In this document: positions 8,657-16,476 of the stretch, in pieces
How the letters are laid out: every line of letters begins with the position of its first letter
Position numbering within the stretch: the first letter of the stretch is position 1
Source: Kitasatospora sp. MAA19
GTDB taxonomy: Bacteria > Actinomycetota > Actinomycetes > Streptomycetales > Streptomycetaceae
Direction of reading: 5' to 3'
DNA length: 64,000 nt
Assembly: GCF_029894125.1 (NCBI RefSeq)
Contig: NZ_JARXYZ010000031.1
Coordinates: forward strand, 1 to 64,000
Notes under the pieces: model-generated
What the model was told of the DNA's origin: nothing
Database searches by the model: none
What the model saw: only the letters and a program-made list of their open reading frames with translations
Made by a program: the position numbers and the translations under genes

Positions 8657-9460
8657 TCAACTCTCCAGGTCATAGACCACGGTGACGGGGGCGTGGTCGG
8701 ACCAGCGTTCCGCGTGGGTGGCGACACGTTCGACATAGGCTTCGACCGCCTTGGCGGCGATACCAGGCGTTGTACAATGCAGGTCGATTCGCCAGCCGGA
8801 GTCGTTGTCGAAGGCGCGGCCGCGGTAGGACCACCAGGAGTAGGGGCCGGTGCGGTCGGGGTGGAGGCTGCGGACGACGTCGACGTAGCCGGCCTCGTCG
8901 TAGACGCGGGAGAGCCAGGCGCGTTCCTCGGGGAGGAAGCCGGCGGACTTCTGGTTGGCCTTCCAGTTCTTGAGGTCTTCGGGGCGGTGGGCGATGTTCC
9001 AGTCGCCGCAGACGACGACCTCGCGGCCGTCGGCGGCGGCGCGGGTGCGCAGGGCAGTGAGGTGGACGAGGAATTCCGCCATGAAGCGTTCCTTCTCGTC
9101 CTGGCGCTCGGTGCCGACCTCGCCGGAGGGGAGGTAGAGGCTGGCGACGGTCAGCCCCGGCAGGTCGATTTCGACATACCTGCCCGAATCGTCGAATTCA
9201 TCCGACCCGAATCCGATGGCGGTCCGCTGCGGCTCCTGGCGGGACAGTACGGCGACGCCGGCCCGGCCCTTGGCGACGGAGGGGGCCCAGACCGCGTGCC
9301 AGCCGTCGAGGTCGCGCAGTTCGACGGGCAGTTGCCCGGGCTCGGAGCGCACCTCCTGCAGGCAGATCACGTCCGCCTCGGTGGCGGCCAGCCACTCGAT
9401 GAAGCCCTTCTTGGCCGCCGCCCGGATTCCGTTCACGTTCACACTCGTCACCACGATCAC
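8657..9460 (-). CDS. xthA: Exodeoxyribonuclease III
   Basis: 267 residues, the normal length for this Mg-dependent AP endonuclease and 3'-5' exonuclease of base excision repair. Family motifs in order: SVNVNGIRAA (Asn7), CLQEVR (catalytic Glu), SLYLPSGE, VVCGDWNIAH (Asp and Asn of the active site), YSWWSYRGRAFDNDSGWRID, and the final SDHAPV (Asp-His pair). Nothing is missing. It is transcribed away from the GntR gene. Its coding style is typical chromosomal, marking the change from accessory DNA to core genes. Confidence 0.96.
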   Translation of the reverse strand: MIVVTSVNVNGIRAAAKKGFIEWLAATEADVICLQEVRSEPGQLPVELRDLDGWHAVWAPSVAKGRAGVAVLSRQEPQRTAIGFGSDEFDDSGRYVEIDLPGLTVASLYLPSGEVGTERQDEKERFMAEFLVHLTALRTRAAADGREVVVCGDWNIAHRPEDLKNWKANQKSAGFLPEERAWLSRVYDEAGYVDVVRSLHPDRTGPYSWWSYRGRAFDNDSGWRIDLHCTTPGIAAKAVEAYVERVATHAERWSDHAPVTVVYDLES

Positions 9461-9569
9461 CCGAGCAGCCTACCGAGTGCGGCAGGCCGGTCCGAAGCGT
9501 GACGCGCACCGCCCGCCGGATGACGTGAACGTGGCATGAATGTGTGCGACGGTCGCACCAAGCCGCGCC

Positions 9570-9606
9570 ATTGGTCTTGACCATCTTCGGATGAAGCACC
9601 TAGGGT
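9570..9606 (+). promoter_or_regulatory. Promoter with overlapping dre-like (DasR-type) site
   Basis: ATTGGTCTTGACCATC at 9570-9585 contains the dyad TGGTC-TT-GACCA. It closely matches the dre element bound by DasR, the GntR/HutC regulator of N-acetylglucosamine metabolism in streptomycetes. TTGACC at 9577-9582 inside it can serve as the -35 box, followed after 18 bases by TAGGGT at 9601-9606. A bound repressor would block this promoter, which reads towards the GntR gene. Confidence 0.6.
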
Positions 9607-9725
9607 CGCTTACTGCAAAGACCTTTAATAAAGAAGGACGGATAAAAGCCCGCTCTCCCACCTGCCGCATCAGCGGACAGCGGGCCCGGCATCCGCCCTC
9701 CTTACCGCAGGGCGGAGACGACAGG

Positions 9726-10511
9726 GTGGAGGACAAGGTGGGGACGACAGGACAGCTCTCGGCGGTGCCGGAGCCGAAGTACTGGCACCTGCGCACGGTG
9801 CTGCTCCGGGCGATCGACTCGGAGTTCTCCATCGGTCAGGTCCTGCCCAACGAGCGCGAGCTCTCCGCCCGCTTCGGTGTCGCCCGCGCGACCCTGCGGC
9901 AGGCCCTCGACCAGCTGGAGCTGGAGGGGCGCCTGGTGCGTCGGCGGGGGATCGGCACCCTGATCGCGGCCCCGCGGGTCGGCGTCCCGGTCAACCGGCA
10001 GGAGGAGGGCTGGCCCGGCGCCGTCCGCAGCCAGGCCTGGCGGACGATCGACTGCACCACCGCCCCCGCGTCGGCCCAGCTGGCCAAGAGCCTCGGCATC
10101 GCCGAGGGCGCCACCGTGCACATCGTCCGCCGGGTCCGCCTGGTGGAGGGTCGGGCGATGGCCACCGAGTCGTTGCACGTCCCGGCCGCGGCGCTGCCGC
10201 ACCTGCCCGGTTTCCGGGCCGAGAGCGACCGGGCCCGCTCGGTGCTGCGCCAGCTGGAGCGGCTGGAGGTGGACGGCGAGTCCCGCGCGGTCGAGCTGGG
10301 TGTCGCCGAGGCCGACGAGGCCGCCCTGCTGGAGCGCCCGCCCGGTTCGCCGGTGCTGGTGATGACCACCCAGTACGCCGCGGCCGGGCGCCTGGTGGCG
10401 GTCGCCGTCTCCACCTACCGGGCCGACACCTGCAAGCTGACCTTCGGCGAGACCGGCCTGGTCGAGGTCACCCCGGTCGGTGCTGCGGCCGAGGTCCGCA
10501 CCGCCTCCTGA
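9726..10511 (+). CDS. GntR/HutC-family transcriptional regulator (DasR-like)
   Basis: An N-terminal winged helix (YWHLRTVLLRAIDSE, then LPNERELSARFGVARATLRQ and LELEGRLVRR) is followed by a UTRA ligand-binding domain of about 150 residues with IVRRVRLVEGRAMATESLHV and an ending SVSTYRADTCKLTF, as in DasR-like sugar-responsive regulators. GTG at 9726 is preferred because GGAG lies 9 bases upstream and homologues begin shortly before PKYW. A GTG at 9738 behind GGAGG is equally possible; the longer frame back to 9540 covers the promoter and is unlikely. A dre-like site upstream suggests autoregulation or control by DasR. It converges with a ROK regulator. Confidence 0.85.
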   Translation: MEDKVGTTGQLSAVPEPKYWHLRTVLLRAIDSEFSIGQVLPNERELSARFGVARATLRQALDQLELEGRLVRRRGIGTLIAAPRVGVPVNRQEEGWPGAVRSQAWRTIDCTTAPASAQLAKSLGIAEGATVHIVRRVRLVEGRAMATESLHVPAAALPHLPGFRAESDRARSVLRQLERLEVDGESRAVELGVAEADEAALLERPPGSPVLVMTTQYAAAGRLVAVAVSTYRADTCKLTFGETGLVEVTPVGAAAEVRTAS

Positions 10512-10532
10512 ACCATCTTTCCGACACCCTCA

Positions 10533-10573
10533 GGCCGAGGCCCGGACGCCCAAGTGGCGTCCGGGCCTCGGCC
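10533..10573. terminator. Bidirectional terminator between convergent genes
   Basis: An 18-bp perfect stem (GGCCGAGGCCCGGACGCC with its complement) encloses a 5-base loop, CAAGT. It stands between the GntR stop (10511) and the ROK stop (10612), so it can end both transcripts. Confidence 0.85.
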
Positions 10574-10611
10574 GTTGTGTGGTGGGTGGTGAGCGGGCCC
10601 GCCCGGCCCCG

Positions 10612-11892
10612 TCAGGCCCGACCGTTGCCGGTGGTCGGCGGGTCGACGGCGAACAGCTGGTCCTCGACCTGGTCGAGGGCGACGCGCAGCGCGCCCATCG
10701 CCACGACCTCGGATCCGAGCGCGGCGAGGGCCACCTCGGGGGCACGGAGGGTGAACTGGGCCAGGCGTTCGCGCAGCGGTTCCAAGACGCCGTCGAGGCC
10801 GGCCGCCCAGCCGCCGATCACGACGAGTTGCGGGTCGATGGCGAGGACGAGCGCGGCGACACCCTGGACGAGGCGGGTGAGGAAGCGGTCCATGGCGACC
10901 TTCGCGACCTCGTCGCCCTCCCGCGCGAGCCGTAGCACGCGGGCGACGGCGGCCTCGTCGAGCGGGTTGAGCGGCTTGCCGGTGGTGGAGAGGAGGCGTT
11001 CGGGGGTGACCTCCTGGCCGAGCAGGTGGAGGGCGCCGATCTCGCCGGCCGCGCCTCCGAAGCCGCGGTGGAGCCTGCCGTCGATGAGGGAGCCGGCGCC
11101 GGGGCTGAGGCCGGCCATGACGAAGACGACGTCGCCGGCGCCGACGGCCGCTCCCTGCCAGTGTTCGGCGATGGCGGCGAGGTTGGCGTCGTTCTCGATC
11201 AGGACGGGGCAGCGGAAGGAGCGGCGCAGCCGGGCGCCGAGGTCGAGGCCGGTCCAGCCGGGCATCGCGGTGCCGAGCCGGACGGTGCCGTCGCGGTCGA
11301 CGATGCCGGGGGTGCCGATGCCGACGGCCCACAGGTTGTCACGGGAGACGCCGGCCTTGCGCAGCACCTCGGCGACGGCGGTGCGGACGGCGGCGAGCCG
11401 GTCCTCGGCGTCCAGGGTCTCGTCGACCGGCTTGAAGTGACTGCCCACCACCTCGCCGGTGAGGTCGGCGAGGATGACCCGGATGTCGTGCACGCCGACC
11501 TCGATGCCGAGGATGTGCCCGGCCTCGGCGCGGAAGCGGAACCAGCGGGCCGGTCGGCCGCGGCGGCCGGTGCCGGGCTGGCCGTCCTCCTTGGGCTGGT
11601 CGACCTCGGCGACCAGCCCGGTCTCGACCAGGCCCTCGATGACGCCCTCGACGGTCGGGCGGGAGAGCCCGGTCTCGCCGACGAGCTGAGTGAGGGTCAC
11701 GGAGTGGCCGGTCCGCAGCGCCCGAAGCGTGACCGCCGCGTTGATCCGCCGCAGCAGCGAGGAGTCTCCTCCGGTGAGCCGATCCGCCAATGCGATGCCC
11801 TTCGCCGTTCGCGCGACTGCCCTGGCGCGCGGTGTCGAGTGCGCGGTGCCCACCGAGTGGCCCGCGGGGGTGTGCCGCCCGGAACGCGGCAC
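10612..11892 (-). CDS. ROK-family transcriptional regulator
   Basis: 426 residues. A proline- and arginine-rich leader is followed by a winged helix (TLTQLVGETGLSRPTVEGVI, near residues 65-100) and a ROK domain with GIEVGVHDIRVILADLTGE, VGIGTPGIVD and ENDANLAAIAEHW. The zinc motif with CxCGxxGC and the ExGH motif of ROK sugar kinases are absent (GEIGALHL instead), so kinase activity is unlikely. ROK regulators of this type control carbon use and development in Streptomyces (for example Rok7B7), but orthology cannot be claimed from this sequence. It is convergent with a GntR/HutC regulator, pointing to shared sugar control. Confidence 0.88.
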   Translation of the reverse strand: MPRSGRHTPAGHSVGTAHSTPRARAVARTAKGIALADRLTGGDSSLLRRINAAVTLRALRTGHSVTLTQLVGETGLSRPTVEGVIEGLVETGLVAEVDQPKEDGQPGTGRRGRPARWFRFRAEAGHILGIEVGVHDIRVILADLTGEVVGSHFKPVDETLDAEDRLAAVRTAVAEVLRKAGVSRDNLWAVGIGTPGIVDRDGTVRLGTAMPGWTGLDLGARLRRSFRCPVLIENDANLAAIAEHWQGAAVGAGDVVFVMAGLSPGAGSLIDGRLHRGFGGAAGEIGALHLLGQEVTPERLLSTTGKPLNPLDEAAVARVLRLAREGDEVAKVAMDRFLTRLVQGVAALVLAIDPQLVVIGGWAAGLDGVLEPLRERLAQFTLRAPEVALAALGSEVVAMGALRVALDQVEDQLFAVDPPTTGNGRA

Positions 11893-12122
11893 GGCGGCGC
11901 GGGGCCGCCTGCGCCAGGGCCGGAGGACATGCGGAGCCTACCCGGGCGTGGGCCCGGTGGGCGAGAATCCTTGCAGCTCATCCAGGCTTCGGTATCGAAA
12001 TGGTACGGATCGGGTGGCGGTGGGTGATCCGGGCTTCACCGCCCGGCCACAGAAGGCCCACGACCGCGCCGCCGGGACCGCACCGACCAGCGGGAACGGG
12101 CGGAGAGCGCCGAGCCGAGGCT

Positions 12123-12164
12123 GAGCCAGGAGCCAGGAGCCAGGAGCCGGGAGCCGGGAGCCGG
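12123..12164. repeat. Six copies of a 7-bp tandem repeat
   Basis: GAGCCRG is repeated six times without interruption: three copies with A, then three with G at the variable base. It lies in the 325-bp gap upstream of the ROK gene and downstream of the methyltransferase-like gene. A 7-bp unit would shift any reading frame, and the gap holds no other visible feature apart from the presumed ROK promoter. Confidence 0.8.
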
Positions 12165-12217
12165 CCGACAGGGCGCTGAGCGCGGGGAGGCGGGCACGGC
12201 CCGATCGTCGCGGTGGC

Positions 12218-13870
12218 TCAGGGTATCCGGGCCGCGAACAGGCGTTGCCCGAGCAGCCCCATCGGGTGCCCGTCCTCGGGCAGCGCGAGGACGGTCGGGC
12301 AGCCGGCGGCGGTGAGCGCGGCCCGCCAGTGCTCGGCGGCGAAGGCCGTGGAGGCTGGGGACATCGGGGACGCCGGGGACGTCGCGGATATCGGGGATGC
12401 CGGGGGCGCAGGGGGAACGGGGCAGGCCCGGACGGCAGTAGCGATGCAGGCGAGGGCCGGGAGCACGTCGGCCTCGGCCTCGGCCTCGCCCGTGATCAGC
12501 AGGTCGAGCTGTTCGCCGGTGGGCGCGAGCAGCAGCAGGTGCCCGCCGGGCGCGAGCTGGTCGACCAACTCCTGGACGGCGCGGTCCGGACGGCCGGTCG
12601 CGGTGGCGACGACGATGTCGTAGCGGCCGCCGTCGGGCAGGTGGTGGTGGTCGGCGTGCTGCCGGGGCCGGGCGGCGAGGGCGCGGGTGATCGCGGAGTC
12701 GGCGCCGTCGTGGCCGAGTTCGAGGACGCGCAGCGGTACCGGTCCGTGGTGGGTCTCGGCGAGGCCGCGGACCAGCGCGCCGAGGGCGGCGCCGAGGTAG
12801 CCGCGGGCGGCCGTCCAGCGGATCGGGGTGGCGGCCGGCCGGGGTGCCTCCTCGCCGGTGATCAGCCGGGGCAGCCGCAGTGCGCCGCGCCGGACCCGGT
12901 CCAGGGCGGCGAGCGGGCCGAGCCCGTCCGTCCAGGCCTCGACGGCGGGCCGCCAGGCCTCCCGGACCTCGGCCGCGGTGAGTTCGGTCCGCCCGTGGTG
13001 GACGCCCTCGTGCCGGGTGATCAGGCCGTGCCGGGTGAGCGCGTCGAGCCAGCGGCCGACCCGGGACCGCTGGGCGGGGGTGACGAGGGCGGCGGCGAGG
13101 ACCTCGGCCTCGGTGTGCCCGCGCCCGGGGTCGGTGAGGACGCCGCTCTGCTGGAGGGTGAGCAGCAGCGAGGCCAGCACGGCCTGGTCGAGGTGGGCGC
13201 CGAAGGCCTGGACCTGGTCGGCGGTGACGCCGATGGTGTGCTTCCAGGCGGTGGCCGAGGCGGCGTCGACGGCGGCGCGCAGCCGGTGGTCGGCGGCCTC
13301 GGCGTGGGTGTGCGGGGCGCGGACGTGGGCGAGGACGGCGCCGAGCGCGTCGACGGCGGCGTACACGTCCTCCTGCTGGGGTTCGGGGCCGACGTGCAGG
13401 ACGAGCCGCAGTGCGCCGAGGTCGTGGGCGGCCAGGCCGGGGCGGCGGCTGAGGCGCCAGAGCAGGGCGGAGGGCAGGCTGAGGTGGGTGGTGGCGTCGG
13501 CGGCGAGGGCGGCGAGCTGCTGGTCGGGGTCCTGCTGGGGGTCGCCGCAGTGGACGGTGCCACCGGCGAGCAGGGTGGCGAGGGCGAGTTCGACGGCGAG
13601 GTCGGTGGCGGGGTGGAGCACGGTGTGCCGGATGGGCGGCGGGCCGAGGACGCCCGCCCAGTGCTGCAGCCGTTGTTCGGCGGTGCGGGCGGCGGAGGGC
13701 GGCAGCGCGGCGTGGGCCGCGACGCGTTGGGCGAGGACCCGGGGCAGGCCGCCCGGTGGGGAGACGCCGAGCAGCAGGCCGATGCCGCTGATCGCGCGCC
13801 CGTCGGCGACGACGGCGGGTCGGTCGCCGAGTTCGCGCAGCGCGCTGACCAGGGCGGGAGTCGTGGACAC
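12218..13870 (-). CDS. Adenylation-like / methyltransferase fusion protein
   Basis: 550 residues. Residues about 85-190 resemble the core of acyl-adenylating enzymes (LHPATDLAVELALATLLAGG, then LRLVLHVGPEP) but lack the ATP-binding SSGTTG loop. The middle (LDQAVLASLLLTLQQSGVL, then RVGRWLDALTRHGLI) is a winged-helix dimerisation region as in polyketide and O-methyltransferases. The end has a degenerate SAM fold (LRVLELGHDGADS, then YDIVVATATGRPD and LAPGGHLLLLAPTGEQ). A short run around ASPISATSPASPMSPAS is a low-complexity linker. GTG at 13870 is preferred because GGAG lies 8 bases upstream; another GTG at 13879 sits too close to that site. It is divergent from a phenylacetate-CoA ligase-like gene, so a joint secondary-metabolite role is plausible but unproven. 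Confidence 0.6.
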   Translation of the reverse strand: MSTTPALVSALRELGDRPAVVADGRAISGIGLLLGVSPPGGLPRVLAQRVAAHAALPPSAARTAEQRLQHWAGVLGPPPIRHTVLHPATDLAVELALATLLAGGTVHCGDPQQDPDQQLAALAADATTHLSLPSALLWRLSRRPGLAAHDLGALRLVLHVGPEPQQEDVYAAVDALGAVLAHVRAPHTHAEAADHRLRAAVDAASATAWKHTIGVTADQVQAFGAHLDQAVLASLLLTLQQSGVLTDPGRGHTEAEVLAAALVTPAQRSRVGRWLDALTRHGLITRHEGVHHGRTELTAAEVREAWRPAVEAWTDGLGPLAALDRVRRGALRLPRLITGEEAPRPAATPIRWTAARGYLGAALGALVRGLAETHHGPVPLRVLELGHDGADSAITRALAARPRQHADHHHLPDGGRYDIVVATATGRPDRAVQELVDQLAPGGHLLLLAPTGEQLDLLITGEAEAEADVLPALACIATAVRACPVPPAPPASPISATSPASPMSPASTAFAAEHWRAALTAAGCPTVLALPEDGHPMGLLGQRLFAARIP

Positions 13871-14047
13871 GGTGATCACTCCGGGGTGCGGGGGAGAAAC
13901 CGCACTACTGAACCATGCGGCTGGGCCGGCGGATGCCGTGCACGGGTCAAAATTCCGTAATGATTTTCATATCGGCCAGCCAAGGTGGCCGTCCGATCTC
14001 CGCCTGAAACGGATGGAACCTCACATTCCGGATCCGCTGCACACCCC

Positions 14048-14077
14048 TTGACAGGTGGTTCGGGCACTGGGTTACTT
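14048..14077 (+). promoter_or_regulatory. Promoter of the phenylacetate-CoA ligase-like gene
   Basis: TTGACA at 14048-14053 and TTACTT at 14072-14077 are 18 bases apart, a good sigma-70-type (HrdB) pair. It reads towards the gene starting at 14147, and the PaaR-type palindrome lies just downstream of the expected start point. Confidence 0.6.
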
Positions 14078-14091
14078 GGCCGTGGGCCCGC

Positions 14092-14113
14092 CCTGACCGA
14101 ACGATCGGTAGGC
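14092..14113. promoter_or_regulatory. PaaR-type (TetR-family) operator
   Basis: The sequence contains ACCGAACGATCGGT, an exact match to the ACCGNNCGNNCGGT core known for PaaR, the TetR-family repressor of phenylacetate catabolism in actinobacteria. Two of the outer bases also agree. The site lies about 15 bases past the predicted transcription start and 34 bases before the ATG of a PaaK-like gene, a good roadblock position. No paaR gene is in this window. Confidence 0.7.
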
Positions 14114-14146
14114 GTCCCGTATCGGCCGACCTGCGAAGGAGCGACG

Positions 14147-15544
14147 ATGACCGGCAGCGCACCCGCCCCGCGCCGACACCCCGGGGAGTCCGGTCGGTAT
14201 CCGGGGGAGCCCGGGCGACGGCTCGGGGAGTCCGGCCGGCGCCTCGGGGAGCCGATCCCGTCCGCGCTGCTGGACGCCGGCGAGCGGATGGGTGTCGACG
14301 AACTGCGCGCCCATCAGCTCACCCGGCTCCGGGCCACCCTGCGGCACGCGTACGACAACGTCGAGCTGTACCGCCGCAGGTTCGACGCGGCCGGCGTCCG
14401 CCCCGAGGACTGCCGCACCCTCGCCGACCTCGCCCGCTTCCCCTTCACCACCAAGACCGACCTGCGCGAGGACTACCCGTTCGGCATGTTCGCCGTCCCG
14501 ATGGAGCAGGTCCGCCGGATCCACGCCTCCAGCGGCACCACCGGGCGCCCGACCGTCGTCGGCTACACCGAGAACGACCTGTCGATGTGGGCCGACGTGG
14601 TCGCCCGGTCGATCCGCGCGGCCGGCGGCAGGCCCGGGCACAAGGTGCACATCGCCTACGGCTACGGGCTGTTCACCGGCGGGCTGGGCGCGCACTACGG
14701 CGCCGAGCGGGCCGGCTGCACCGTCATCCCGGCCTCCGGCGGCATGACGGCCCGGCAGGTGCAGATCATCCAGGACTTCCGGCCCGAGATCATCATGGTC
14801 ACTCCCTCCTACCTGCTCACCCTGCTGGACGAGTTCGAGCGACAGGGCGTCGACCCGCGCAGCACCTCGCTGCGCATCGGGATCTTCGGCGCCGAGCCGT
14901 GGACGGAGGAGATGCGGCGCGAGATCGAGGACCGGCTCGACCTGCACGCCGTCGACATCTACGGTCTGTCCGAGGTGGTCGGCCCCGGCGTCGCGCAGGA
15001 GTGCGTGGAGACCAAGGACGGGCTGCACATCTGGGAGGACCACTTCTACCCGGAGGTCGTGGACCCGTTCACCGACGAGGTGCTGCCCGAGAGTGAGAGC
15101 GGCGAACTGGTCTTCACCTCGCTCACCAAGGAGGCGCTGCCGGTGATCCGCTACCGCACCCGCGACCTCAGCCGGTTGCTGCCCGGCACCGCGCGGCCGG
15201 CCTTCCGGCGGATGGAGAAGGTCACCGGGCGCAGCGACGACATGATCATCCTGCGCGGGGTGAACGTCTTCCCGACCCAGATCGAGGAGATCCTGCTGCG
15301 CACTCCGGGCGTCGCGCCGCACTTCCAGCTACGGCTCACCCGGCAGGGGCGGCTGGACCACATGACCGTCCGGGTCGAGGCGCGCCCGGACGCTCCGGCC
15401 GAGCGGCGGGTGGCGGCGCGGGCGGCGATCGTCCGGGCGGTGAAGGACGGCGTGGGGGTGACGGTCGCGGTCGAGGTGGTCGAGCCGTACGCGCTGGAGC
15501 GGTCGGTGGGGAAGATCCGGCGGGTGGTCGACGAGCGGGGGTAG
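14147..15544 (+). CDS. Phenylacetate-CoA ligase-like AMP-forming enzyme
   Basis: 465 residues of the PaaK family, which activates aryl acids to CoA thioesters with ATP. Motifs in order: HASSGTTGRPTVVGYT (ATP loop, residues 126-140), AYGYGLFTGGLGAHYG, MVTPSYLL, YGLSEVVGPGVAQEC, IRYRTRDLS, GRSDDMIILRGVNVFP, and the C-terminal ERSVGKIRRV with the catalytic lysine. ATG at 14147 has GAAGGAG 5 bases upstream. Residues 10-34 are an unusual run of near-identical units (PGESGRYPGE, PGRRLGESGR) absent from typical PaaK. No other paa genes are beside it, so the substrate may differ. A PaaR-type operator upstream supports repression relieved by an aryl-CoA. Confidence 0.9.
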   Translation: MTGSAPAPRRHPGESGRYPGEPGRRLGESGRRLGEPIPSALLDAGERMGVDELRAHQLTRLRATLRHAYDNVELYRRRFDAAGVRPEDCRTLADLARFPFTTKTDLREDYPFGMFAVPMEQVRRIHASSGTTGRPTVVGYTENDLSMWADVVARSIRAAGGRPGHKVHIAYGYGLFTGGLGAHYGAERAGCTVIPASGGMTARQVQIIQDFRPEIIMVTPSYLLTLLDEFERQGVDPRSTSLRIGIFGAEPWTEEMRREIEDRLDLHAVDIYGLSEVVGPGVAQECVETKDGLHIWEDHFYPEVVDPFTDEVLPESESGELVFTSLTKEALPVIRYRTRDLSRLLPGTARPAFRRMEKVTGRSDDMIILRGVNVFPTQIEEILLRTPGVAPHFQLRLTRQGRLDHMTVRVEARPDAPAERRVAARAAIVRAVKDGVGVTVAVEVVEPYALERSVGKIRRVVDERG

Positions 15545-15626
15545 GGGTGAGGCCTGGAGGCCGGAGGCGCACGGCTGTCCGGGGGGTGATGCCGTACGCC
15601 TCCGACGTCTACAGCAATGTAGACGC

Positions 15627-16475
15627 TTAGGCGGTGGAACGTCCACTCGCCGTCCGTCGCCGGTGTGCCCGGGTCGACAGGACGAGGGCGGCCGCCATCA
15701 GCACCGCCAGGGCCAGGCTCACCGGGCCGGTGCCGAGCGCGAGGCCGCCCCGGTCGGCGCCCACGCCCAGCCAGTCCGCGAACGAGGCGCCCAGCGGGCG
15801 GGTCAGCACGTACGCCCACCAGAACCCGGCCACCGGGCCGACCCACCGAGCCCGCGCCGCCACCGCCGGGACGGTGATCAGCACGGCGAAACCCAGACCG
15901 GCCAGCAGATACCCGGCGTGCAGCGTGGCCGCCGTCAGATCGCCCAGCGCGGTGCCCAGAGCGAAGGTCAGCAGCACCGCCGCCCAGTAGAACAGCTCCC
16001 GGCGCAGCCCGGTCACCCGGTCGATCGCCAGCGAGCCCTCCACCCGGTGCCAGAGCAGGAACAGCGCGGCCAGCGCCACCGCCAGTCCACCCGCCGACAC
16101 CGCGTACGGCACGCCCAGCGCGACGTGCGCCACATCGGCGACCATCGTGCCGAACACGCTGACCAGCACCACCACCGCCCAGTACATGCCGGGCACGCAG
16201 CGGCGCAGCCGCAGCTGGACGAGCAGCGCCACGGCGAGCAGCAGTCCGGCCGCCGCGACCGCCGGCACCGGGCCGACGGTGTGCGCCAGGAAGTCCGACA
16301 GGGTCTCGCCCATGCCGGTGGTCAGCACCTTCACCAGCCAGAACCAGGCGTCCACGGCCGGGACCTTGCTTGCCCCGGGCGTTCCGGCTCCGGGCGTTCC
16401 GGCCCTGGCCGCTCCCGCCTCGACCGGGGTGCCGGGGCGGGCCGCGGCCCGGGGCATCGTCGTGTGCCGGGCCAT
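15627..16475 (-). CDS. COG4705-type integral membrane protein
   Basis: 282 residues. After a 35-residue Pro/Ala/Gly-rich cytoplasmic leader there are about seven hydrophobic segments, with family motifs WFWLVKVLTTGMGETLSDF near the start, ELFYWAAVLLTFALGTALGD in the middle and WWAYVLTRPLGASFADWLG near the end. These are internally repeated, as known for COG4705 membrane proteins of unknown function. Its ATG follows the upstream gene's TGA by one base, so the two are translationally coupled. A divergent two-component system lies beyond, suggesting regulation by it. Confidence 0.85.
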   Translation of the reverse strand: MARHTTMPRAAARPGTPVEAGAARAGTPGAGTPGASKVPAVDAWFWLVKVLTTGMGETLSDFLAHTVGPVPAVAAAGLLLAVALLVQLRLRRCVPGMYWAVVVLVSVFGTMVADVAHVALGVPYAVSAGGLAVALAALFLLWHRVEGSLAIDRVTGLRRELFYWAAVLLTFALGTALGDLTAATLHAGYLLAGLGFAVLITVPAVAARARWVGPVAGFWWAYVLTRPLGASFADWLGVGADRGGLALGTGPVSLALAVLMAAALVLSTRAHRRRTASGRSTA

Positions 16476-16476
16476 G

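Noticed and set aside
7083..8675. Open frames on both strands through the repeat array
   Set aside because: Their translations merely repeat HPRGAAPSQ- or TSRVWR-like units made by the DNA repeats, with no protein family and frequent frame changes as spacing varies between 71 and 74.
12245..13960. A 571-codon open frame on the plus strand opposite the methyltransferase fusion
   Set aside because: Gly/Glu/Val-rich translation with no motifs; a third-position G/C mirror of the real minus-strand gene.
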